Shown here one piece after another: positions 1 through 42,274 of a stretch of DNA of 64,000 nucleotides. The notes beneath the pieces are model-generated. The model saw only the letters and a program-made list of their open reading frames with translations, had not been told where the DNA came from and made no database searches. How positions within the stretch are numbered: the stretch's first letter is position 1; the number at the start of each line of letters is the position of its first letter. Source of the DNA: Luscinia megarhynchos (lineage: Eukaryota > Chordata > Aves > Passeriformes > Turdidae); the NCBI GenBank assembly GCA_034336665.1, contig CM067584.1, positions 558,001-622,000 of the forward strand. The letters are read 5' to 3'. The translations under genes and the position numbers were made by a program.

Positions 1-23985
<23,985 letters not shown>

Positions 23986-24330
23986 GGTGCGTCCCTCTCG
24001 GCAGCCGCGCCGTCTGAGGCGGCGGGGCCGCGCCCCTCGCGCCAGGCCCGGCGCAGGCCCGGCCCGCCCCGCCCCGGGCCGCGCCCGCCATTGGCCGCAG
24101 CGCCGCCCCGCCCGCGCGGCCCGGGACGTGGCAGCCGCTGCCGGGGCCGCGTCCGCCGCGGGGCCGGGCACCGGCCGGAGGGGGACGGGCACCGGGCGGC
24201 GGAAACGCACCGGCACACGGGGATGGGCCCGTTCCCCGAGCCCCCGCTGATTCCCGGCCCCCGAGAGCCGGGCCGGGGGGAGCCGCGTTCCCCAGACCCT
24301 TCCCGGTAATTCCCAACCCCCGACAGCGGA

Positions 24331-26460
24331 GGGAAGATGCTGCCCCCGGTCATTCCCACTGACGCCAGGCAGGAGCAGCTCCCACGGGATCATCCCCAGG
24401 CGTGTCCGCAGCACTCAGCGCCTGGAGATCACGGGGTGAGCGCCCGGGGCTGCTCCGGGCTGGGGCACAGGAGAGCGGCTCCCGTGAGGCTCCCGCAGCC
24501 CCGTGACACCGGCTGCATCCTTCCCAGTCCAGCGGCCTGGCCTCTGCTTCCTTACTCCGGCTGTCATATAACAGCACCCATTCAGAAGCAAGAGAAAGAA
24601 ACCATTAAGATGAATCTGCAAAGCAAACTAGGACAGGCATAACTGACCAAGGCGTGACATCCGTGCAGCTGGAGAGCTCAGTGATGCTGTCTGTCTGCAG
24701 CCACCCCCACCAAACCCTGCCTGGAAAATTATTAAAAGCCTAAGGCTACAAAACACAGCAATGCCTTAAGAAAAATACCATTCATTCAACTTTATATTAC
24801 ACTAAAAAGTCAATAGAAAAATATTTCCTTAAAAACACAGAAAACAACCCACAACGTCAGGACACTCAAAAGAACCGGGACGGGGCATACTTTGCAGTTG
24901 CAGTCCCGGACACAGGGCACGGGATGTCAGAACACGGGAAGCTGCAGCCAGCACACAGCACGGACACAGAGCAGTGAGAAGGGCACGGGATGTCAGAACA
25001 CAGCACGGACACACCGGGAGGAGCGGGCAGGGACCCCGGCCTGGAGTGTGCCTGGCAGCGCTCTCCCCTGCCGCTCTCGGGCCTTTATCTCCCCTCAGTG
25101 CTGAAGCTGGACCAGGCCCAGCTCACGCTCTGATTTCCAGGAGGCTGCCGATTTCCCACCTTTCCCTGGGAAGGTGAGGGGCAGGAACACGCACCCTGCA
25201 GGCAGCCACAGCTCACCCGGCCCCGCAGCAGGGAATTTTGTCATCAATACGCTGGTACCATGTACTTCACCTGAGAGTAAAGGTAATTTCACACCGATTT
25301 CCAGATCCTGAGAGGGCAATTCAAACAATTGTGGGTTATTACTGAAAGCTAAAGAAATATATATGTAAAATATTTATTTTCAAATTTCTACCAAGTAAGA
25401 GGTAGTTTATGGTTACCACATGCTGATGTGGTGCTATAGAGGAGATTCTCCAGCAACTGAACTGATCCTGTTTAGGGACTCGGTGGAATAATTACACTGG
25501 CAAGGAATGAAAGAGGGGAGCACACCAGAGGCTGTCAAGCCAAATGAGGACCACAACTCAGGTCCATGGTCTAGCACAAAGAATGAACAGAATTCCTGGT
25601 CACAAAGCCCTCTGCTAAAGCCAGGCACCAGGAAGAAATCATTCCTCCACACAGAAGTAAACACAGCTCCTTGCAAAGGCCCATTTATATATTCCAACAG
25701 CAAACACTATGTATGTTCTGTATGTCAGAACAGCAAACACTCCTCTGCCCTGGTGTGCAGGACTGGAAGGAGCCCTGCTCTGCCACATCCCCCAAAGAGG
25801 CAGAGAGCAAACAGGATATGGCAGGAGCAAACACAAACACAGCCCCGCCTTCCCTCTGCCACCCTGCACGGGCAATCCGTGCCTGCCAGCACTGCTCCTT
25901 CCTCCTGACGCTGAGAAATCATGCATGTTTAAACAGAACACTAATGGTGGCCGAACGGTTTTACTGCTACATGAGCTAATTAGTCTCTCTACTTACTGAA
26001 GCTGATAAGGATCATTCTTTTCCAACATTTACTTTAGAAGATATGATTTTTGTAACAAACTTATTTTGTTTCTGTTGCTATGGTTTGCACAGTAGCAATG
26101 AGCAAGGAGGTAACTTTCCACAAGTCATGGTAGTGTTACATCCCCCAAAATGAAATGTTATAGGTTATCTTTCACACACACAAATTTGATAGGAATCAGC
26201 AGCTCTTTAACAAGACTTGATAAAATTAACATTCCTGAAGCTCCCATTTACAGAGTAAGGACAGAGAGTCCTGTCAGTCCCACAGGTTGGAGGAATAAAA
26301 ATCTAATATTGCTATAGCACAAAAAAGCCAAGGAACTTCTGCCTTCTCTTTTTTTTTAGTATTAAAGTTTCTGTAAGAAAAAACAATAAAGAAACGCATC
26401 ACTGTTTTCTGAGCCCACCATTTCTTTCTAAAGACATAGCACAAAGTAGAGAAAAAAATT
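24331..26460. other. Intergenic region between GFPT1 and NFU1
   Basis: About 2 kb between the GFPT1 promoter and the NFU1 3' end. A block containing GGGCACGGGATGTCAGAACA occurs twice (about 24915 and 24980). No gene recognised. Confidence 0.8.
24915..25015. repeat. Local duplication near GFPT1 promoter
   Basis: GGGCACGGGATGTCAGAACA is repeated about 65 bp apart, each followed by a CAGCACGGACACA element; a two-copy tandem duplication. Confidence 0.7.
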
Positions 26461-26634
26461 TTTTTTTGTAATACAGGGCATTTAATAAATTAGTGGATGA
26501 ACTGGTTGAACTGATGGTACATTCTCACAGTAAGTACAGCTGTTTTTCTGACAAGGTGGATTTGGTTGTTCCTCAGCACAAAGATGGTTTACGTACACCA
26601 GGAGGTAAATGTTTATTTGCCACAATGACGAAGC
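26455..26634 (-). terminator. NFU1: NFU1 3' UTR and candidate poly(A) signal
   Basis: On the minus strand a close AATAAA (26611-26616) lies only about 20 nt after the stop, and an ATTAAA (26481-26486) about 150 nt after it. The second, ahead of a TTACAAAAAA stretch, seems the better signal. The end is not proven. Confidence 0.45.
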
Positions 26635-34481
<7,847 letters not shown>

Positions 34482-34740
34482 CTTGGCTCCCGGGGCCGCG
34501 CCCGCCGCCGCCCGCGCACGGCGGCGCCCCCTGGCGGCAGCGCCTGAGGGGACAGCGGCCATGACGGGCGATCGGGGCGGGACGGGACGGGAACCGGGGC
34601 ACCGGGCCCGGCACTGCCAGGCCGCCACTGCCCGTGCCGAGTGCCGCACCCGCACGGCTGTTACATCCCCAGATCGGGGATGGCGGCTCCCGCCCTGCAC
34701 TGGGCCGCTTGCGCCAGGGCTGGGCAGCCGTTTCCGCTAA

Positions 34741-37700
34741 GGAATTTTCCCAGTTTCCAGCCTGAGCCTCCCTTGGCCCAGCCTGAGGCTGTTCCCTCTC
34801 CTCCTGCCCCTGTTCCCCCCGCGGCTGTCCCCTCCTGTCAGGGAGTTGTGCAGGGCCAGAAGGCAGCATAAAGTCTCTCTCAATGGACATTTACACCAAG
34901 ACAGAAATGAAATTAAGAAGCGCAGCAAAGCCCAAATAATATTTTGCACTCAGAGAGTCTTGGCAGCTGAATGACACCAAAAAACACGTTTGATCAGCAC
35001 ACAGTGAGTCTCCACATCTCCCGGTCATTAAAACCGCCGAGGAGCAGCAGCTCTGCAGGGCAGGCTCAGGGCTCTGTCCTTCCCTGGATGGGAAGAGTTC
35101 CCTCTGGAATATAAACTGGATATAAACTGAAATACCTTCTGCTTAAAGCAGCAAGACCAGTTTGACTTTACAGCTGCCAGGTAAAACAGCAGGGCCAAAA
35201 CCAGATCGGCACTTCGGTAGGAAGAACTCATTAAAACCCAGATTCCCTGTATCCAGCAAAAGTATTTTCCGTGGGGAGGGGAGAAGAAAGGCACAATGGA
35301 GACAGTGGTTGCCATCAGATACAGTTTTAATAAAATGTACATAAGTTTACAAGTGGAACATTTCTTCATGATTACCAGGAACAGATGATCCCAACGGGAG
35401 TGCAAAACTTGAGCGCAGGGATCTGGCAGGCAGGGGGGACTGGGGTCACTGTGGGTCACTGTGGGGACTGCGGGGACTGCGGACACTCCAAGCTCCGGCT
35501 CCTCGTGGACACAAAGGATTTTCTCCCACCACCAGACTCGGTGTGTGGGATGCTCCACCTGCTGCATCCCACACCAGAGCGAGCCCCCTGCCCTCCCACA
35601 CCATCCCTCTGGAGGCAAGGGATCAGGAACACTGATCAACATTATGCTTTTAATTTCACGGGGAGCATTTCTAGGTGTATGTGAGGGTATTTACCCACCT
35701 ACAAAAACTACAGGCTGTGGGTTATTTCTAGAAACGCTAATGCAGCTGATCAGGTTTCAGGAATGTGTTTCAGAACTGGAGCAGTATCATGACACTACTG
35801 TAAAAATGCTTTGGGGTCTGTCAGTGTTCTCAAAGGCACTGATGTAAAACCATGAGGAACGAAACAAAAACCCACAAAATTTCAACTCTCCAACACAAAA
35901 GTCTTTGGTGGAAGCTGAGTTAAAGTAACCAATTGCCACTTTGGAGTGATTAGTTCAGCAACAGATCTTGCCCAGGTTCTGCTGCTGTGGCACTGAGGAC
36001 ACAGGCCGTGTCATCAGTACTCACATGGGGTCGGGGTCACAGCAGGAGAGGGGACATGGGGACATGGGGACAGCCCCCAAAGGCCTGCAGCAGCTGGGGA
36101 GGACAGTCCCCTCCAGCACTGACCCAACGTCAGGGCAGTGAGCACAGAGCCAACTGCCTGTTTTACTCACAGAAACTCTGATTACCCACTTCGAATAGAG
36201 ACTTTAGTGCATTCAGTGGGTGAGAACCAAGAGCCAGTCCCTCTCCCAGCAGGAATCTGAGATTGTCACAGGAACGTGCTAATGCTCCAGGCAGAGGACC
36301 CAGGGGAGTGAACACCTTTTACTACAGCATTAAAAAAAACATGAAACCAATGGTTCTCTTCAGAAAACTGATTTCAAAACACCCTATTGAGTCTGTATGT
36401 CTTACTTCATTAAGATCACTGATTGTGTGGCAAATAATTAGCATGATTCTACCCCATTCATTAAAACAGTAAGCTGCAGAGGCTATGGAAATGAAATATC
36501 CACTTACATATAACTCATCACACTGAGGCTGCAGCAGTGGTAGTGCAGGATTAGGAGGAATACAGGCTGGAAATGAGAAGGGTATTAGAGTAGCAGGCAT
36601 TGAAATGGAGTTTTCTGGCCATAACCAGAAGTCCCATTACTTTATGAGTCACATGCAGAGATACAAACGAGCTGTCTCTACCCCGAGAAGAGATTCAAAA
36701 CCATTTAAGCACTGGATGTGTCTGGCAAGATCATGAGCTCTGGGGCAGTTACTCTGCTCTTCATGTAAAGTGCCTGAAGAATAGAAAATCTGCCGAAATG
36801 CCAGCTGGAAATTCAGCCTGACCTAGGCCAAGCAGGGCTAAAGTTGAGCCTGCACACCTCAGTGCACCTTCCCTTTCTCCAAGCATGAAGGGACAGGTTG
36901 ATGCTCTTACAGCATCAGCTCTGTGGGACCTGAACGTGGAACTGACAGAAGCTTCACTGGATTATTTAAAAGCAATTTTTCAAGTAAAAATGAAAGAGAA
37001 TGAAGAAGAACCTGAGTCCAGTGAGCAGAGGCAACACCTTGAAGCCCACATGGTTCACACAGGATAGCTGCTCACTCCAGCAAAGCATCTCCCTGTTGCA
37101 TAGGTTCATCCCACAGCACCAAGGCCTGACCTCCCCTTCCAGCAGCTTCCGAGCAAATTCAAGAGCTCAAGTGCAGCTCCTGGCGCAGTGTGGCTGTGAC
37201 ACAGGCTGGTGTCTGGGCCCTGACAATGACTCTCCTTGAATTCACAGTTTGCTGTCACAGTCATTCTCTGTCTCTCACTGATTCTATCCAGCAACAACTG
37301 ACTTGGGGGAGCACATATTTAAAACAAAAACCCCTTTTTGGGTGTATATTTAAACAGAAAACTAAACAACAAAACGTAGTGTCAGCTTTGCGGAAGAAAC
37401 ACCTCAAGGGAAACCCAGAAACTTCTTTACAGTACTTCTGTTTTCACGAGGTGGTGAGTGGAGACAGAAAACCCCATAACCACCACTATGCACCAATATT
37501 TTACTAACTCTGAGTGCTGCCACGCAGGGCAGGGGGTCCCAGCTTCACGAGCCCCCCAGACCTGGTCACTGTTCACCAGCAACTCATGGGAGCCAAGGTG
37601 GCGTCCCTGCGTTCCAGTGTTCTCCCTCCTCACCCAAGGCTCCAACACCTCAGTCCATGCTTTCCCCTCCCCCTTCCAGGCAATCCCCACACCCACCAGA

Positions 37701-37900
37701 ACACTTGGCTCGTCTCTTGCAACTGGAGATATTTTGGAGGGGAACTGAATTAAGGGAAAGTAAAACAGGGCAACTGGGGTTTCTTTCCAAGACATTGTTC
37801 CACCAGGTGAGGCCCGATGAGTGTAACGTCTCAACAGACTGGGAGCAGCACAGAAGATACACAAAAGGTAAGAGCCAACAAGGGCCATTAAGGGAACGTC
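34741..37900. other. Intergenic region upstream of NFU1
   Basis: Between the NFU1 promoter and the GC-rich island. A plus-strand AATAAA lies at about 35328, but no gene leads to it. A 204-codon minus frame at 35028-35642 matches nothing I know and is treated as chance. Short GGGGACAT repeats lie near 36050. Confidence 0.7.
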
Positions 37901-37904
37901 AACT

Positions 37905-38125
37905 CCAAACAACACCAATGAGGACGTAATTAACAACGGAGGCAAAGAGATCTCTAACCAATAGGAAATCAAACACTAACAGCTACGTAATCCTGGAACC
38001 AACGAACATTACACTAATGAACTTCTATGGCGTTTTCACTATATAAAACATGTCAAAAACCTAATAAAACTTGTGTGTCAAAAAATTATTTCCTCTGCAC
38101 ACCCGGCCTGTGGTGGATGAAATGA
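37905..38125 (+). mobile_element. Candidate LTR-like promoter/poly(A) module
   Basis: In order on the plus strand: AACCAATAGGAAATC (CCAAT box), CACTATATAAAAC (TATA box), then CCTAATAAAACTTG (poly(A) signal) within about 110 bp. This is the compact order of an avian retroviral LTR U3-R. No matching second LTR or clear primer-binding site was found. Confidence 0.3.
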
Positions 38126-38186
38126 TTTCTGCTACTACACATCCTGGCCAGAAACAAAGCAATGCCTTGATTCTTTAACACTAAAA

Positions 38187-39125
38187 ATGTTGTTGGAAGG
38201 TTTTTGTCGTTCCCGCAGTTCCAGTGACACGGGAAGCCGCGGGCACAGCTGTGACGGGGGAACGAGGACACCCATCAGAGCAGGAGCACCGGCGGGACAG
38301 CAGCGGGGACCGGGACAGGAGGGGGAACGGGACAGGAGGGGGACCGGGACAGGAGCGGGGAACGGGACAGCAGCGGGGAACGGGACAGGGAGGGAGCGGG
38401 ACAGGAGGCGGGGACCGGGGACAGCAGCGGGACCGGGACAGCAGCGGGACCGGGACAGGAGCGGGGACCGGGACAGGAGCGGGGAACCCGGGACAGCAGC
38501 GGGACCGGACAGCAGCGGGGAGCACTCACACGGGAAGAATCACCCCAGTGACAGGCCGGGCGGTCGCAGCCACCAGCGGGACACGCAGAACCTGCGGCAG
38601 CAGCAGCAGCAGAGAGGGAGCTCTACGAGAGGAGACCACGGCATCGGCAGGGCACCGCGGGCAGCGGCCACCAGAACCCGGAGCTCTGGCAGTCCGAGAG
38701 CAAAGCCAAAGGAAAAGCTGCCGTGAAGCAGCAGAAGCCAAGCTCCGAGCGGTCCAGGCGGTGCTGCAGGACAGCAGCACGTTCTGGAGGGGTGAAGGAC
38801 AGCGAGCCCCCCAGGTGCCCATCCCCAGGACGCGCTGGTGCCCGTGCGCCTTCCCGAACGACACTGCCCGTGCTGTTCCCCCTGCTGGGCCGGCACTCGC
38901 CGACATCCCCGTCGCCCGCCCGTCCTGCTCCGAGCCCCCGCAGCGCTGGTGCAGCACAGCACGGCGGGCTCGGGGCGAGACCCTGCCCCAGGCACCGGGC
39001 TCGGGAACGGCGCCTTGCTCCCCAGCAGCGCCTCAGCCCCTGCGCACCGCCTACTGAGCGACGGGGACACGCTCGAGTTTGGCTTCGGCAGCACGGAGCG
39101 TGCCCTGCTGCACGAATCCTGAGGC
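38187..39125. other. Orphan GC-rich CpG island, no recognised gene
   Basis: About 0.9 kb of very GC- and CpG-rich DNA between NFU1 and the AAK1 3' end. Open frames up to 277 codons exist on both strands, but their composition (Arg, Gly, Pro, Ala and Ser) follows the base content and no domain is seen. It could be a promoter of an unannotated transcript, a lost gene or part of an old retroelement. Confidence 0.6.
38293..38520. repeat. G-rich short tandem repeat with quadruplex motifs
   Basis: Irregular units of GGGACAGGAGGGGGACCGGG and GGGACAGCAGCGGG. Runs of 3-5 G separated by 3-6 bases fit the usual G-quadruplex pattern several times on the plus strand. Confidence 0.85.
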
Positions 39126-39271
39126 CAATGCAAAGGATGAGGAGGAGTTGGAAGAGAAGGAGGAAGAGTCTGACAGTTAACAGATGAGGAAGGAAATTGG
39201 GGATGGGCAGAGGAGAGAAACTCCTTGCAGCTGAACAGGCCCACGGTACTCTCAAGTCGATGTTGTTAATA

Positions 39272-39300
39272 CAAAAAAGGGGGAGTGTAGGGATGGGGTA
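39272..39300 (+). mobile_element. Candidate polypurine tract / LTR start
   Basis: AAAAAAGGGGGAG is followed directly by TGTAGGGATGGGG, the layout of a retroviral polypurine tract and a TG-starting 3' LTR. No target-site duplication or paired LTR was identified. Confidence 0.3.
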
Positions 39301-41037
39301 TACACTGCACAAAAGACTGCAAAAAGCCTTATATGCATCTTAAGTTTCTGAATCGCGTTCAGAATGACTCAATCCCAGTCCAACGCCATTTCAGGGGATA
39401 GCAAACTCACCTAGAAAAAGCTCAAGTATGTGTCAAGAATCTTCAAAGTAGAAAATGAGAAGGCCCCTTTCCATTTATAAGCTGGGGGAAAGGATATGCT
39501 TGTGTTTCCACAGATTCTGGCCCATGATGGGTACATGGAAGGGTGATCCAACCAGCCTTGGTTATTCCAACTTCATCATCCGCTTGGGAAACTAAAAGGA
39601 AAACATGAATGGAGCTTGCTCCCTGACTGGTTTGTGGGATTCAGGCCCTAACTTTAAAGATTTTTACACAAGAAACGGTGATTCTGAATATACTCTTTAT
39701 ATCATAACACTAATACACGGAGTTTTTATAAAGGGATTGAGCTGTAAGACAATGATCTGATGTTATTTATAGCCCTTGGTTGGTTGTAGGTTGTTCATGT
39801 TACCACTGATTATTAATAAAAGTTTATTTTTAAGATATTTTAGGGAAACCTTCCCAGCCAAAGCCTAAACTCTGGCCAAGCTCTGGCCCCGGCTGGTCAG
39901 GAAGTTTGCCATCAGACCCAAGTATTTCTGCTCTAAAATTGTCATCAAGTCCTTTGAGTTGCTGATTTCGAAGTGGCAATGTGTGTTGCTTAGTGAGAGT
40001 TACCATCTAGGGAAATACTGTGTCTTGTAGAAGGATATAGAAAGAGTTTGCCTTTTGTAATAAACGTCTTTGTTTCTCTGCCAGGCTGAGTCCATGCCTC
40101 ATCATCACAGCCTTGCTCTTTGGGAACAGGATAGGAAACATAACACTTCAGAAGGAGAGCAAATGGATTTTGTTTAGGTTCATCCTTAACCAATAGGAAA
40201 GCAATAGGCAGAATTCACTTTGAGTTGAGCTCTCTGCCAGTATAAACCAGTCTAACGGGGCTGTGGCCTCTGCTGAGTCACACCACATGAGGTACATCAG
40301 GACAGGTATGGAGCTGTTTACGTCAGAAATTTTCCTATAAGGTCTACTTTTAATACTGTAAATACATGTCTCTCCTTCATCCTAAGCAGATTTCCAGGTC
40401 CTACACTTTGGCATAGACCAGACAGGAAATGCATGTGTAAAAGTGAAAGCTCTGCCTGATTGTTTGCACGACTTTCCAGCAACAGTAAGAGCCTGATTGC
40501 TTTGTTGGGTTTACAGCACAAAGGCACTGTGATCGTTCCCTGCCTCCAGCCCTAGCCCGGGGCAGCAGCACTGCCACGTGTTCCAGTCCTGGGGGAGCAG
40601 AGCTCTCTCCAGCACCGCCCAGACCGGCTGCACACATCACAGCACAGCTCTGGCTCCATGGGCACATCAACCACCAGCACACCTGGAGCCGTGACTGCCA
40701 CCACTGACAGCAAGAGTCACAATAACTCTTTAACCTGGGAAATCATGTCCTTTCCAGAGCATTAGCAAGTCCCGCTTGATTCGCTCTGTAATTAATAAAC
40801 CTTTTAATTCATCTTGTAGTGCATTTCTCCACCCAGGACCAGAAAATATGGAATACTGCTGGTTTGAGAAAAGCATCTAAAAAAAGAAATAAATGGAGGG
40901 AAGACAGTGAGAGGAAGAAGGCGATAAGCAACTGGAAAGGATACGAGGATCCTGAGAGCCAGGCATTCTGACAAACATAACTTAAATGGTTCAACTATAT
41001 ATCACTGCAAATAGTTCTGACCAAAAATAATAATTAC
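39301..41037. other. Intergenic / AAK1 long 3' UTR region
   Basis: AT-leaning sequence. Downstream of AAK1 on the minus strand there is a candidate ATTAAA near 40804 and an AATAAA near 39829. A second AACCAATAGGAAA lies near 40190. No gene seen. Confidence 0.6.
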
Positions 41038-41063
41038 TTTATATATATATATATATGTATATA
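41038..41063. repeat. (TA)n microsatellite
   Basis: TTATATATATATATATATGT-type run just beyond the stop codon of the long AAK1 form. Confidence 0.9.
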
Positions 41064-41146
41064 TTGCTATGTCATTCAGTTCAGCTAAGAGGTTTGAGGT
41101 CCTGCACGAGGTCCTGCAGGCAGCACAGCCCCCAGCTCCGGGCAGG

Positions 41147-42274
41147 TTAAGGCTTCTGCTTTGCTGCTTTGAAGGGGAAGGGCGCCAAGGCGAAGGGATC
41201 CGGGGCGGGCAGCTCCATAGTCCTGGAAGACAGCGGGAGTACGGACACAGAGCCCGCTATGGCCTGTCTGTTGGTCTGAGACACCACTTTGTAAGCAGCT
41301 ATGGGCTTGGCCTCGAGGCCCGGCCCATCCTCGGGACTGTAGTGCCGGGAATACTTGGCCAGGGACTGCGGACGGAAGGGCTGGCTGGTCCCAGCGCCCA
41401 GCGCGGCCTCCGGGGGCAGCGCACGCCCCTGGCCCCTCTCGCCGGCCACGTCGCCCTGCTCCGGCAGCGCTGCTTTAGCAGGGGCGCTTTCCGGGGCCTC
41501 CACGGCTCTGGCAGAGCAGGGGTGGAGACTGCCTGGCTGAGCAAAGCCAGCAGAAGGATGTGGAGCTCGCACCGAGGTCATGGAGCCGTGAGCTGCTGAA
41601 TCCAGGCACGGGAACATCGGATGTGCTCGGCCATCGCCTCCTTGGCTCAGGAAAACGGGTGGCGTGAATGGCTCCTTGTGGGAAGTCAGCTCTTCCATGC
41701 TTTTCTTCTTAGTGAAAGGGGCTCTCAGAAACACATCTGCTTCTTCTGGATGTCGCAGAGCTGCAGTTGCCCTTACAGACAAAAGGAGCTTTGGTAAAGA
41801 CATCCACTTCATCAGGCACCTTCCTGGAGCTTCGGAAAGGAGCCGTGGCAAACACGTCGGGTTCATTGAAAACCTCCCCCGTGTGCGACTGGAAGGCCGG
41901 GAACAGCGTCTCCCCTGCTCTGGCCTGGGACTGGGGATCTTCTTTGGAGGCCTCGTGCCTGGGCACAGGCTGCAGGAACCCTGGGCACAACTTGCATGTC
42001 TCCTCCTCCTCTTCCGAATCCATCAGTAAAGGCCTGGAGCCGCTGCAGTCCAGAATATCTCCCTCGTGGTCTGTGCCCTCTCCTTCACTGCTGTAGAAGG
42101 AGCTATTGCTCGAAGGACCATCTCTGGCCAAGTACTCTGACTCTGAGTTGTGCTGCACTTTCACCTCCAGCATCTCAGGCTGACCCTTGTACAGAGCAAG
42201 TCCATCAGTGCCAGAATCTCCTTTGCAGAGCTCGAGAGCTCCAGCTGGGAACCGGCCCGGATCCCTCTGCAGAC
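41147..42274 (-). CDS. AAK1: AAK1 long-form last coding exon (one-base frame break)
   Basis: 1128 bp from acceptor tgtttgtag to TAA; GT at its start completes the Gly codon left by exon D. Codes [20 protein letters not shown] onward, with [20 protein letters not shown] and a run of D/E-x-x-P-F motifs: [16 protein letters not shown], then in the next frame DVFLRAPF, and ending [18 protein letters not shown]. The BMP2K tail, as I recall it, ends in a similar DPF/APF pattern. The length implies one extra base: the frame changes between DVFTKAPF and DVFLRAPF near 41765. GC-rich throughout. Confidence 0.88.

Noticed and set aside
35028..35642. 204-codon minus-strand frame upstream of NFU1
   Set aside because: No recognisable domain or splice context; one frame of this size is expected by chance in 64 kb.
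38224..39057. 277-codon plus-strand frame
   Set aside because: Low-complexity Arg/Gly/Gln start from a G-rich repeat, then shifting GC-rich frames; kept only as an orphan CpG island.
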